A DNA stretch of 64,000 bases from an uncultured Pseudogracilibacillus sp. (GCA_937960785.1 CALGOZ010000115.1:1-64000); one strand, 5' to 3'; numbered from the stretch's first letter, positions 54,591 through 63,382 are shown. The notes: generated by a model from the letters alone, not told the origin. Numbers and translations are program-made.

Positions 54591-56240
54591 TTACCATAAT
54601 TTATAACCAGATGCTCCTGGAGGTGCACTCTTGATAATGTCAATAATCGGTAGTGTATATGCGAAAGCAATTAATGCTAACGTAATACCAATCCAGAGCT
54701 TCCAGTTTTCAAATACCGCTGGTGTAGGTGCTGCGTTTGGTGAATCTTCAGCAACGATAAATTCTGTTTCACCTTTAGGTGCAAAGAATGCTAAGTTAAT
54801 GAAGATGATGATCATTACAATCATACCTACGAAGAGGATAGATCCTCCCACAGCTTGTGCAATTTGATATGGTCCCCAAGCTAACGTGTCTGGGTTTCCT
54901 GCATACTCAGAGTAAGCAGAACGACGTGGACCACCTAGTAGACCTTGCCAGTGCATGGCTGTAGACATGATTAACATACCTACGGTCCATAAGATAGCTT
55001 GTAAAATACCTAAACGGTTCATAACTGGTGTGAATTGACGACCAGTTAAGTGTGGTACGAGCCAGTATGTTGTACCGAAGAATGTTAACATAACTGCTGT
55101 CGCAACGGTTAAGTGGAAGTGACCTGTAACCCAAAGTGTGTTATGGACTACTTGGTTCATTTGGTGAGAAGCGTTGATAATTCCTCCAGCTCCACCAGGG
55201 ATGAACATAACCATACCTAGGAAAGGAGCTAAGAAGCGCGCATCTCCCCATGGCATTTTCTTCAACCAACCGAACATACCTTTTGCTCCTAACTCTCGAC
55301 CTCTAGTTTCAAAGGTAGCGAAGAGTGAGAAAGCAGTCATTAATGAAGGTACAACAACGAACATAGTTAAAACTACTTGTAAGTACTTCCAGAATGGATC
55401 GATACCAGGTTCAGTTAACTGGTGGTGGAATCCAACTGGGATAGAGAAAAACAGTAATAATACGAATGATAATCTAGCTAATGAATCTGAAAAGATCTTT
55501 CCACCAATTACTCTTGGAATTACAGCATACCACATCATATACGCAGGCATGAGCCAGAAGTATACAAGTGGGTGACCGAAATACCAGAATAACGTACGGC
55601 TTAAGAGAACGTTGATTTCATCTGTCATGCCTAATGCCCAAGGAATAATTTGGACGATTGTTGTGTAAGCAACTCCGATTGTTGCAATTTGCCACATGAT
55701 CATTGTAACAACGCTCATGTAACTTAATAACGGAGTACGCTCACCAGGATTTTCCTTACGGAAGCGAGCATGACGCCAGAAAATTAACCATGCATTAAAC
55801 CATGTACCTACAACAACTAATACAAGTCCGATGTAGAAGACTACGTGTGCTTGTAATGGTACGTAGAATGTGTAAAGTACTGTCGCTTCATTCAGTAAAA
55901 TCATTACTGCTGCAGCAATCGTACCAGTTACCATTAAAATATAGCCAACCCATGACATTCTACGTTCGCCGTCTGTGTAGCCACCTGTTGTAATGCTTTG
56001 TGTTGCAAGCATAAATCCAATAATAAAGAACGTTGTTAATACGAGACCTAAAATAACACCGTGTGTCGTTAGAACTTGGTAGTAACCTAACCATTTAGGT
56101 AAATCGAAATGACCAGTACGTTCTAACGTCTGTAATAAACCCATCGTTGCTCCTATTGCCAAAGCGATGAAAGCAACGTACATATGGGCCATTACTAGTC
56201 TAGCATCTTTAACATCTAAACGCTTCAATGCTTTATTCAT
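54591..56240 (-). CDS. ba3-type cytochrome c oxidase subunit I
   Basis: This 549-residue haem-copper oxidase core subunit has about 13 membrane helices. It is a B-type enzyme (Thermus ba3/Bacillus CbaA class). Haem and CuB ligands appear as TTHGVILG, WYFGHPLVYFW (cross-linked His-Tyr element), PVGFHHQ and LWVTGHFHLT. The canonical D-channel pattern of A-type oxidases is not visible. It shares one base with the subunit II stop (TAATG). Confidence 0.93.
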   Translation of the reverse strand: MNKALKRLDVKDARLVMAHMYVAFIALAIGATMGLLQTLERTGHFDLPKWLGYYQVLTTHGVILGLVLTTFFIIGFMLATQSITTGGYTDGERRMSWVGYILMVTGTIAAAVMILLNEATVLYTFYVPLQAHVVFYIGLVLVVVGTWFNAWLIFWRHARFRKENPGERTPLLSYMSVVTMIMWQIATIGVAYTTIVQIIPWALGMTDEINVLLSRTLFWYFGHPLVYFWLMPAYMMWYAVIPRVIGGKIFSDSLARLSFVLLLFFSIPVGFHHQLTEPGIDPFWKYLQVVLTMFVVVPSLMTAFSLFATFETRGRELGAKGMFGWLKKMPWGDARFLAPFLGMVMFIPGGAGGIINASHQMNQVVHNTLWVTGHFHLTVATAVMLTFFGTTYWLVPHLTGRQFTPVMNRLGILQAILWTVGMLIMSTAMHWQGLLGGPRRSAYSEYAGNPDTLAWGPYQIAQAVGGSILFVGMIVMIIIFINLAFFAPKGETEFIVAEDSPNAAPTPAVFENWKLWIGITLALIAFAYTLPIIDIIKSAPPGASGYKLW

Positions 56241-56722
56241 TATTCTACCACCTCAATCGTCGCTTGCATCAAATGGTGTCCAGTACCGCAGTACTCGTTA
56301 CAAACTAATGTGTAAGTACCGACTTCATCGAACGTATTTACATACGTACTGATGTAACCAGGCTCAACCATCATGTTAACGTTAGTACCGGCAATTTCAA
56401 AACCGTGAATAACGTCTTTAGTTGTAGTTGAGATATGAACAGTAGCTCCTTTAGGAATTTGAACTACTTTATCCTTTGTACCTACATCATAGTCAAAAGC
56501 TGATGCAACAACTGTTAATTGATATTCATTGTCGCCGATTTCTTTCAATCCAGGTTCTTTAAATAACTGATGTTCGTCTACTTTGTTTGGATCTAATGTA
56601 ACCGCACAGCTAGGTGGTTGGTTACCCATGTAGAATGCACTTACACCTATAACAATTAAGAAGAATATAAGAGCAATAGATCCAAATGTAAGCCAAATTT
56701 TTTCATAACGATGCATACCCAT
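56240..56722 (-). CDS. ba3-type cytochrome c oxidase subunit II
   Basis: This 160-residue protein has one N-terminal membrane helix (about 10-32) and a cupredoxin domain. The CuA site is complete: His in DVIHGFEI and C-NEY-C-GTGHHLM with two Cys, His and Met. Such single-helix subunit II proteins pair with ba3 subunit I. ATG 56722 is about 11 bases after GAGAGGTG. Confidence 0.93.
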   Translation of the reverse strand: MGMHRYEKIWLTFGSIALIFFLIVIGVSAFYMGNQPPSCAVTLDPNKVDEHQLFKEPGLKEIGDNEYQLTVVASAFDYDVGTKDKVVQIPKGATVHISTTTKDVIHGFEIAGTNVNMMVEPGYISTYVNTFDEVGTYTLVCNEYCGTGHHLMQATIEVVE

Positions 56723-56752
56723 CTTGATTAAAACACCTCTCTTTTTTTAATT

Positions 56753-56899
56753 CTAGCGGGACATGTATATTGCCCATACCCCAAGCCAAGATAATACTAA
56801 GAAAACACCTAATAGCATATTAAAAAATAAAGTCCCTCGTAAATCTGAATTATCGTGTTGTTCTGTAGTCAACTGTTCTTTCTCTTGAGATTTTGACAT
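56753..56899 (-). CDS. Cytochrome c oxidase subunit IIa-like protein, 48 residues
   Basis: A short frame upstream of subunit II encodes a polar N-terminus MSKSQEKEQLTTEQHDNSDL, one membrane helix (FFNMLLGVFLVLSWLGVWAIY) and a short MSR end. It starts 6 bases after AAGGAGAGAG. Length, topology and place first in the operon match the small subunit IIa of ba3 oxidases, which supplies the membrane helix missing from subunit II. It is below the length limit of common gene callers. Confidence 0.85.
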   Translation of the reverse strand: MSKSQEKEQLTTEQHDNSDLRGTLFFNMLLGVFLVLSWLGVWAIYMSR

Positions 56900-56932
56900 G
56901 TGTGGCTCTCTCCTTTCTTTTCAGAATTGAAG

Positions 56933-56960
56933 ATTATCGTACTACACAGAAGAACGACAA
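56933..56960 (-). promoter_or_regulatory. Putative promoter of the oxidase operon
   Basis: On the minus strand, TTGTCG (56960-56955) and GATAAT (56938-56933) are 16 bases apart, 34 bases before the subunit IIa start. Confidence 0.4.
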
Positions 56961-57046
56961 TTTGCAAGTTAAAAACTAGGCCTGAATTGCCGTTCATCTT
57001 AAATGATACATGATTTATACATGATTTCGAGGGGATTCGAGGAAGT

Positions 57047-57134
57047 TTCACAATTTGTTCAATAATGTTTATAAATACTGTGACATAAATTTTACAAACC
57101 TTTTAATTAAAGAAGATTGTGAACGTTTTGTGAA
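57047..57134. promoter_or_regulatory. Three TTGTGAA elements, possible ResD sites
   Basis: TTGTGAA occurs on the minus strand at 57053-57047 and on the plus strand at 57117-57123 and 57128-57134; the last two start 11 bases apart, one helical turn. They resemble the published ResD box (TTTGTGAAT). They lie between the oxidase operon and the bpsA remnant. Confidence 0.4.
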
Positions 57135-57187
57135 ATAAAATGTATATTTTTGCAAGTGAGTAACAAAATAATGGAAAAGATGATTGT

Positions 57188-58174
57188 ACGGCATATGTTG
57201 CTTCAGTCGGAATAGGTGAGCCAAAAACATTAATTTTCCAAGAAGAAGCAAAAGTATTAGCTAAAGAAAATTCAGCTAAAAAAATGAAAAAATAAACCAA
57301 TTATTACCAGTACTTGGCCATGCGTCGACTTAAAAACGACAACTAGTCCAACCGATGGAGTATAAAAAACAACTATGATTTTAGAACTAAAAATGTTCTA
57401 TTTAAAACTCATTCACATACTTTTTCTTTATAGGCAATCGACAATGTGCTTTCGAGTGCTTCATTACAAAAAACAGTAACTTATGAAGCCGTCGACTTAC
57501 TTATTTCTGTTTCAAGTACAGATATTTCAATACCCTCTTTTTGTGCCTATTTAATAAAAAATCGCCCTTTTAAAGAGATGATCACAAGGATGTCGTTAGG
57601 GGGGCTTTGTATGCGCAGGTGGGCCAATTGGACTTGGTTGTGTAGTTAAATGGTTACAATTACACGAATACACGAAACTAAAACTGCTTTAATCGGATGT
57701 GCAGAGCTATGTAGTTTCGCCTTTCAACAAGACGGTGAGTGAACAAGTAATATTGCGGGGACAGTATTATTTGGTGACGGAGTAGCTGCAACATTCCTTA
57801 TTGGAAAGTAAATTACCTTATCGTCATTATATCAAGGATGAAAAGTTGCATATTGAGTTTGTTCATTCTTTATTTAAAAAAGAAACGTTACCTATTATGG
57901 GATGGGATATTATAAATTAACGTATTTGAAGTTATTTTTTCTAAACGAATTCCTCATTTAGTTACTTCGAGTTGACAGCAACATGTTGACAAGCTAAGGA
58001 ATGTGTTACAGTTAACTTTCAAAGATCTAGATATGTTTTTAGCTCATCCCGGTGGTAGGAAAGCATTAGAGGCAGTAGAAGAGGTCTGTAATAACACACA
58101 TTTATTTACGCATTCGTATGAAGTATTACGTCGTCATGGCAATATGTTTTTCGCAACATTTTTGATGATTTAGC
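57188..58174 (+). pseudogene. bpsA: Decayed type III polyketide synthase (bpsA/bcsA type)
   Basis: Pieces of a chalcone/stilbene-synthase-like protein lie in order but in different frames: AYVASVGIGEPKT (57191 on), DLLISVSSTDISIPSF (about 57494 on), CAGGPIGLGC after a shift (57612 on), ALIGCAELCSFAFQQ (57686 on), TSNIAGTVLFGDGVAA, MGWD (57897), FSKRIPHLVT (57937), DLDMFLAHPGGRKALEAVEE (58024) and RRHGNM (58132). At least three frames are used, several stops intervene, the start reads ACG, and the active-site Cys region is scrambled. The intact relative makes alkylpyrones with BpsB, encoded next door. Confidence 0.9.
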
Positions 58175-58287
58175 AAATTCCCCAAGGTCTATAAACTTAA
58201 ACAGAGGCCAAGAAAGTAATATGTTTTAATGAGTTAATTAGAGCCTAGTTTTTGTTCTGAATTGCTTTTATTGAGGGGGTCAAGGAT

Positions 58288-58812
58288 ATGACGCTATTTT
58301 ATATACTTATTTTATTTATCATTGTCCAACGTCTAGTTGAGCTATATATTGCAAGGAAAAATGAACAATGGATGAAGGCTAGGGGAGGAATCGAAGTAGG
58401 AAGGGATCATTATAAATGGTTCCTTATATTACATTTATTATTTTTCGTTTCTTTACTTGTAGAATTTCATGTAAAACTTATTGAACAGACTGGAGAACTT
58501 CCAGTTTATGCTACATTCCTTTTTTTATTTGTACTTGCTCAGTTTGGGCGCTTTTGGTGTATTTTATCTTTAGGGAGATTTTGGAACACGAAAATAATCG
58601 TCCTACCTAAAATTACTATTATTAAAAAAGGGCCTTACAAATATGTTAAACATCCTAACTATATAATTGTCTTTATCGAATTACTTTCAATCCCGCTATT
58701 ATTCGGACTTTATATAACGGCGCTAATTTTCCCTTTTCTATATTTACTACTACTTACTATTCGAGTCCCTTCTGAAGAGGCGACCCTTAATCGAGCAAGT
58801 TCAATGAAATAA
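58288..58812 (+). CDS. bpsB: Isoprenylcysteine carboxyl methyltransferase-family protein (BpsB/YpbQ type)
   Basis: This 174-residue membrane methyltransferase has about four to five helices. Conserved family features are RLVELYIARKNEQWMKARGG near the N-terminus and KGPYKYVKHPNYIIVFIELL with the SAM-related H-P-N-Y. In B. subtilis BpsB O-methylates the alkylpyrones made by BpsA. The reading frame is fully intact while the upstream bpsA is decayed, so its present substrate is unclear. It has a GAGGGGG site before ATG 58288. Confidence 0.88.
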   Translation: MTLFYILILFIIVQRLVELYIARKNEQWMKARGGIEVGRDHYKWFLILHLLFFVSLLVEFHVKLIEQTGELPVYATFLFLFVLAQFGRFWCILSLGRFWNTKIIVLPKITIIKKGPYKYVKHPNYIIVFIELLSIPLLFGLYITALIFPFLYLLLLTIRVPSEEATLNRASSMK

Positions 58813-58823
58813 ATTCCATATTA

Positions 58824-58853
58824 AAAAGAGGTAATCGACTGATTACCTCTTAT
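58824..58853. terminator. Bidirectional terminator between bpsB and the cold-shock gene
   Basis: AAGAGGTAATC (58826-58836) pairs with GATTACCTCTT (58841-58851) around a 4-base loop, with T or A runs both sides. Confidence 0.88.
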
Positions 58854-58875
58854 TTCATTTGTATATGAGCTTACG

Positions 58876-59076
58876 TTATTCTTTTACGACGTTCGCAGCT
58901 TGTGGGCCACGCTCTCCTTCAACAATTTCAAATGTGACTGCTTGACCTTCTTCTAACGATTTGAAACCTTCTTCTTGGATTGCAGAATAGTGAACGAAAA
59001 TATCGTCACCGTCTTCTTGTTGGATAAATCCATATCCTTTTTCTGCGTTAAACCATTTAACAATACCGTTCTGCAT
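58876..59076 (-). CDS. cspD: Cold-shock protein
   Basis: This 66-residue single OB-fold (CSD) RNA chaperone has both RNP motifs: KGYGFIQ and DIFVHYS. It is the size of B. subtilis CspB/C/D. ATG 59076 follows GGAGGAATT; the frame open to 59181 covers untranslated leader. The predicted leader is about 150 bases and contains a terminator-like hairpin. The gene symbol is by general resemblance and could be cspB or cspC. Confidence 0.92.
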   Translation of the reverse strand: MQNGIVKWFNAEKGYGFIQQEDGDDIFVHYSAIQEEGFKSLEEGQAVTFEIVEGERGPQAANVVKE

Positions 59077-59148
59077 GTAAATAATTCCTCCTAAATTCTT
59101 TCCACGAAAAAACGTGTTAATTGCAAAGAAAAGAATGTATAAAAAGAT

Positions 59149-59195
59149 TAAAAAAACTTCAGTGAAGATTTGAATCACCAAATTTCACTGAAGTT
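59149..59195 (-). terminator. Terminator-like hairpin in the predicted csp leader
   Basis: On the minus strand, AACTTCAGTGAA pairs perfectly with TTCACTGAAGTT (12 bases, 17-base loop) and is followed by TTTTT. It lies about 33 bases after the predicted start and 73 bases before the csp ATG. Confidence 0.7.
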
Positions 59196-59234
59196 CATAT
59201 TTAATGATTCTACACTTCCTCTTTGCTTGTTTAT

Positions 59235-59263
59235 AATATAGCTTCTTTTGTATTGTACGTCAA
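59235..59263 (-). promoter_or_regulatory. Sigma-A promoter of the cold-shock gene
   Basis: On the minus strand, TTGACG (59263-59258) and TATATT (59240-59235) are 17 bases apart. Transcription would begin near 59228. Confidence 0.7.
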
Positions 59264-59363
59264 GTACTTATTGAAGGAAATTTGTTAAAAAATTAACGAA
59301 TTACGAACAAAAAGGTAAGTTTTTAAAAGGACCAAGGTATGGTATAGGAAGACGTGAGAAGCT

Positions 59364-60347
59364 TTAGTGAACTTTTATTCTTTTTGCACCTAAATATCTT
59401 TGTTTCCAATAGTCTTCTTCTAAATGACTAATCCGAACACCTTTTGAAGTACTTGCATGAATAAATTGACCTTCACCAATATAAATCCCCATATGGGAAG
59501 GGCCTGGTTCATACGTTTCAAAAAAGACGAAATCACCTACTGATGGCGAATCAATCGGATCAGTAAAATTCCATATATCTCTAACGGTTCTAGGTAGGAC
59601 GAGGTCAACTTCATCGAAGACATATTGAATAAATCCGCTACAATCAAACCCTTTCCTTGACGTACCACCCCATTTATAAGGTGTCCCAATAAGCGATTTA
59701 GCAACAGAGATAACTTCACTTGGATTCGTCGACTTTACCGGTACAATAGCAGGGTCATTAACTTCTGTATTTATTTCTGTTTCGGGAGCCTCGACTTGTT
59801 CTTCTGTTTTAGTAGGTGAAAATAGTTCCTTCACTGCATCATCTGCTTTTACCCGTTCAATCGCTTCTTTCGTTAAATTACCGTATATACCATCAATTTT
59901 TCCTTTATAATAACCATAAAAATATAATACTTCTTGCACTTGTTCAACTTGGGAACTGGTTTCACCGTAAGTAATTTTGTTTAAATAAGGTTTTATTTCT
60001 TTGATAGCTATTTGTTTTTCTTTATTTTGTAGTCGTTGAAAAGTATCTTTGTTTATTTGACCGTTGATAGTAATTGCTTCAGATGATTGGAAGCTTCTTA
60101 CTGCTTGCTCTGTGTATAAACCATACTGTCCATCGATCCGGTCGTTATAGTAACCAAGTTTTTTTAATTTAAGTTGGATATGTCGGACGAGTTCACCGTG
60201 ATCTCCATATTCAATCGGTTCTTGATGAATGACATCCTCTGCCTGATATGGTACGGCTAAAGCACTTTGCAGTGATAAAGATTGAGTAAGGGCAAAACTG
60301 TATAGAAGGGAGCGTCTCATTGCTTTTTCAACAGCTTTAGTTTGCAT
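59364..60347 (-). CDS. Exported NlpC/P60 peptidoglycan endopeptidase with two peptidoglycan-binding domains
   Basis: This 327-residue protein has a signal peptide (about 1-31, ending SALA). Two PG_binding_1 repeats follow at about 45-108 (VRHIQLKLKKLGYYNDRIDG) and 122-172 (VEQVQEVLYFYGYYKGKIDG), then an acidic linker and a C-terminal NlpC/P60 domain (about 208-325). The catalytic Cys is in GFDCSGFIQYV, and the His in PSHMGIYIG with a second polar residue in FIHAST. It should cleave stem peptides in the wall. It has an AAAGGAGC site before ATG 60347. Confidence 0.92.
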   Translation of the reverse strand: MQTKAVEKAMRRSLLYSFALTQSLSLQSALAVPYQAEDVIHQEPIEYGDHGELVRHIQLKLKKLGYYNDRIDGQYGLYTEQAVRSFQSSEAITINGQINKDTFQRLQNKEKQIAIKEIKPYLNKITYGETSSQVEQVQEVLYFYGYYKGKIDGIYGNLTKEAIERVKADDAVKELFSPTKTEEQVEAPETEINTEVNDPAIVPVKSTNPSEVISVAKSLIGTPYKWGGTSRKGFDCSGFIQYVFDEVDLVLPRTVRDIWNFTDPIDSPSVGDFVFFETYEPGPSHMGIYIGEGQFIHASTSKGVRISHLEEDYWKQRYLGAKRIKVH

Positions 60348-60545
60348 CTTTATGCTCCTTTCTTTTATGTCGAATTATTAACAATTTTATGAAGGACCTC
60401 TCCATGATATACGTTACAATTATATTACGATAAGTATAAGTTCATCTTTTATATAATATTTGTTATACTTAATATGTTTATTTTAGAGGAATAATCATAA
60501 TCGTATAAATAACTTAATTTATAAAAAGGATAGGGTGGGATCAGG

Positions 60546-61499
60546 ATGAGAAATGAAGCGGCTTATTTAAATTTATTACAAGAAATATTAGATGAAGGTA
60601 TTAAAAAAAATGACCGTACAAATACCGGGACGTATTCCTTATTTGGTAAACAAATTAGGTTTAATTTAGAAGAAGGGTTTCCGCTTCTTACAACGAAATT
60701 TGTCTCGTTCCGTTTACTTGCAAGTGAGCTTCTCTGGTTTCTAAAAGGCGATACAAACATTCGTTATTTATTAGAAAATAACAATAATATATGGAATGAA
60801 TGGGCTTTTAAGAAATGGGTTGAAAGCGACGAATACGATGGTCCGGACATGACAGACTTTGGTCGGCGTAGCTTAGTTGATGAAGAATTTAACGTACAAT
60901 ATAAAGAGCAAATGGAACGTTTCAAGGAAAAAATTCTAACAGACGATGCTTTTGCGGAAAAATATGGTGATCTAGGCTTCGTCTATGGAAAGCAATGGCG
61001 AAAATGGGAAGGACCTAGAGGTGAAATAATCGATCAAATAAAAGATGTCATTCATTCAATCAAGCATAATCCAGATTCCCGTCGTCATATCGTATCTGCT
61101 TGGAATCCGGTTGATATACCGAATATGGCGCTACCTCCATGTCACACATTGTTTCAGTTTTACGTAGCAGAGGGAAAACTTTCTTGTCAGTTATACCAGC
61201 GGAGTGCGGATGTTTTTTTAGGTGTTCCTTTTAATATTGCAAGTTATGCCTTGCTTACTCATTTAATTGCAAAAGAAACAGGCCTTAAGATAGGGGAGTT
61301 CATCCATACCTTTGGTGATGTGCACATTTATTCAAACCACGTAGAGCAAGTAAAGCTACAACTTACTAGAAAGCCAAAACCTCTACCGCAACTAAAAATC
61401 AATACGAACAAGGAATCGATTTTCGATTATGAGTTATCTGATTTTGAAATCGTTGGTTATGAACATCATCCAGCAATAAAAGCACCAGTAGCGGTATAA
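60546..61499 (+). CDS. thyA: Thymidylate synthase
   Basis: This 317-residue ThyA-type enzyme methylates dUMP using methylenetetrahydrofolate. Motifs are NDRTNTGTYSLFGKQIRF, the catalytic Cys in MALPPCHTLFQFYV, and QLYQRSADVFLGVPFN. It is the long form with an insertion at about residues 100-140 found in many Bacilli, rather than the 264-residue ThyB. It pairs with dfrA downstream. Confidence 0.97.
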   Translation: MRNEAAYLNLLQEILDEGIKKNDRTNTGTYSLFGKQIRFNLEEGFPLLTTKFVSFRLLASELLWFLKGDTNIRYLLENNNNIWNEWAFKKWVESDEYDGPDMTDFGRRSLVDEEFNVQYKEQMERFKEKILTDDAFAEKYGDLGFVYGKQWRKWEGPRGEIIDQIKDVIHSIKHNPDSRRHIVSAWNPVDIPNMALPPCHTLFQFYVAEGKLSCQLYQRSADVFLGVPFNIASYALLTHLIAKETGLKIGEFIHTFGDVHIYSNHVEQVKLQLTRKPKPLPQLKINTNKESIFDYELSDFEIVGYEHHPAIKAPVAV

Positions 61500-61504
61500 A
61501 AAGT

Positions 61505-61530
61505 CGTGACGAATTCGTTACGTTTTTTAC
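61505..61530 (+). terminator. Intrinsic terminator between thyA and dfrA
   Basis: CGTGACGAA and TTCGTTACG form an almost perfect palindrome (one G-T pair) followed by six Ts. Confidence 0.75.
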
Positions 61531-61607
61531 TAATACTGTCCTTTTTTCCGTGATTAAGATACAATGAAGGGGTAATATTAAGAAGTAGATATTAAGGGAG
61601 AAGCAAT

Positions 61608-62096
61608 ATGTTAGCATTTATCGTTGCAATGGATAAAAATCGTGTCATAGGTTATAAAAATGATATGCCATGGCACATACCGAAAGATTTACAATACTTT
61701 AAAGAGAGAACAACAGGGCATACAATCGTAATGGGAAGGAAAACCTTTGAGTCATTAGGAAGAGTGTTACCGAATCGAAAACATGTCGTCTTAACTCGCA
61801 CTGAAGCTAATTTCCCAGAAGAAGTAACTGTACTGCATTCAATTACATCCTTATTAGATTATATCGAGGAAAGAAAAGATGAAAAAATCTTCATCATCGG
61901 AGGCGGAAATTTATTTTCACAAATGTTACCTTATGTCGACCGGATGTATATTACAGAAATCGACGAGGTCTTCGAAGGAGATGTGTACTTTCCTGAGTTT
62001 GATAAAGATGAGTGGAAAATTATATCGAAAGAAAAAGGACCAAAAGATCAAAAAAACCCTTACGATTATTACTATATCGTATACGAACGGAAATAA
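61608..62096 (+). CDS. dfrA: Dihydrofolate reductase
   Basis: This 162-residue enzyme regenerates tetrahydrofolate for the neighbouring thymidylate synthase. It shows FIVAMDKNRVIGYKNDMPWHIPKDLQYF (residues 4-31), GHTIVMGRKTFESLGRVLP and IFIIGGGNLFSQMLP. ATG 61608 follows AAGGGAGAA. Confidence 0.96.
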   Translation: MLAFIVAMDKNRVIGYKNDMPWHIPKDLQYFKERTTGHTIVMGRKTFESLGRVLPNRKHVVLTRTEANFPEEVTVLHSITSLLDYIEERKDEKIFIIGGGNLFSQMLPYVDRMYITEIDEVFEGDVYFPEFDKDEWKIISKEKGPKDQKNPYDYYYIVYERK

Positions 62097-62224
62097 CTTT
62101 ATTGCTTGTATTATATAGACGAATCCCTTATGATTGAGTCAAATGAATGTATAGTTAAGCATTTATCAGTCGATCTAGCTTTAACAGATCACGATTATTT
62201 TATAAATCCAAAGAGGTGGAACGA

Positions 62225-62407
62225 ATGAATATTGCAAATTTAGGATTACCGGGATTAATTTTATTGCTCGTTATTGCTCTTTTAATTTTCGGACCGTCAA
62301 AGTTACCAGAGATTGGAAGGGCTGCTGGAAATTCTCTACGTGAGTTTAAGAATGCAACAAAAGGATTAATGGATGATGACGCAAAACAAAAGGAAGAAAA
62401 TGAATAA
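62225..62407 (+). CDS. tatA: Twin-arginine translocase subunit TatA/E
   Basis: This 60-residue pore-forming component of the Tat pathway has an N-terminal membrane helix (LPGLILLLVIALLIFGPSKLP), the conserved FGPSKLPEIGRAAG hinge, an amphipathic helix and a charged tail. ATG 62225 follows GAGGTGGA; the GTG at 62216 is in that site. Its likely substrates include the Rieske protein QcrA in this window. Confidence 0.94.
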   Translation: MNIANLGLPGLILLLVIALLIFGPSKLPEIGRAAGNSLREFKNATKGLMDDDAKQKEENE

Positions 62408-62410
62408 GTA

Positions 62411-62450
62411 GAAAAAGGTGTAAGGACACTGGAGCCTTACATCTTTTTTA
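62411..62450 (+). terminator. Intrinsic terminator between tatA and tatC
   Basis: GGTGTAAGG pairs with CCTTACATC (one wobble) around a 9-base loop, with A residues before and six Ts after. Confidence 0.85.
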
Positions 62451-62488
62451 TCACCGGTTTATATTTTAATGTGGCTGAGGTGTAGAGG

Positions 62489-63232
62489 ATGTCTACTGAA
62501 CTTAACGAGAAAGCGATGGATGTAACTGGTCATTTGACCGAATTGCGTAATCGTTTAATGGTTACCGCTTTTGTTTTCGTTGTTTTTTTTATTTTAGGAT
62601 TTATATATCGCGAAGAAGTGTATTCGTTCTTTGCAAAAGATGTTCATATTAAATTAAATATAACGAGTCCCTTGGAGACGGTATGGATCTTTTTTTCAAT
62701 TGCTGGATTAGTAGCAATTGTCGCTACTTTACCGGTTTTAGCCTTACAACTTTGGCTTTTTATTAAACCGGGATTAAAAAAGAATGAGCGACGGGCTACA
62801 TTGCTTTACGTACCGGTTATTTTTCTTTTGTTTGTCCTTGGCTTAGTTGCCGGTTATTTAGCTTTTACTCAATTAATTTTTCCTTTTCTTATCGCTTTAA
62901 ATGATGGACTTTTTAACGAAATTTTTACGGTTGAACGATATTTTAGAATTTTATTTCATACGATGATCATATTTGCGTTCGTATTTGAATTACCAATCGT
63001 TATGATGTTTTTAACAAGTTTAGGCATAATTACACCAGACTTTTTAAAACGTACGAGAAAATACGCTTATTTCATCTTACTTCTAATCAGTGGGCTTATT
63101 ACACCCCCTGATGTTATTTTACAGATCGTCGTGGCAATCCCTTTAATTTTGTTATATGAAATTAGCATTATCCTTGCCTCCTATGCGTATAAAAAACGTA
63201 TGAAGCGTCAAGAGGAATTTGTTCAAGTATAA
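62489..63232 (+). CDS. tatC: Twin-arginine translocase subunit TatC
   Basis: This 247-residue signal-recognising Tat component has six membrane helices. Conserved segments are GHLTELRNRLMVTAFVF, FIKPGLKKNERR and FVFELPIVMMFLTSLGIITPDFLKRTRKYAYF (residues about 165-195). It starts with an AGAGG site 40 bases after the terminator behind tatA. Confidence 0.95.
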   Translation: MSTELNEKAMDVTGHLTELRNRLMVTAFVFVVFFILGFIYREEVYSFFAKDVHIKLNITSPLETVWIFFSIAGLVAIVATLPVLALQLWLFIKPGLKKNERRATLLYVPVIFLLFVLGLVAGYLAFTQLIFPFLIALNDGLFNEIFTVERYFRILFHTMIIFAFVFELPIVMMFLTSLGIITPDFLKRTRKYAYFILLLISGLITPPDVILQIVVAIPLILLYEISIILASYAYKKRMKRQEEFVQV

Positions 63233-63382
63233 TGTTGGGAGTTTTACGTTTTTTCGTTGTTTCTTTGGCAATTTCGACATATAATATGAATTATTATCGG
63301 ATATTCTTGGACTATTTGTTAAGCTTTGCGGTTGCCCGGGAAATGTTCCTTAAAATACGGAAATAAGTTAGGGGCGATTTTA

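Noticed and set aside
55174..55575. A 133-residue plus-strand reading frame opposite the oxidase subunit I gene
   Set aside because: It is antisense to a clearly real gene, has no ribosome site or recognisable motif, and its composition mirrors the membrane-helix codons on the other strand.
57446..57649. A 67-residue frame as an independent small gene
   Set aside because: Its translation matches the middle of a type III polyketide synthase and continues into frameshifted pieces on both sides, so it is part of the pseudogene.
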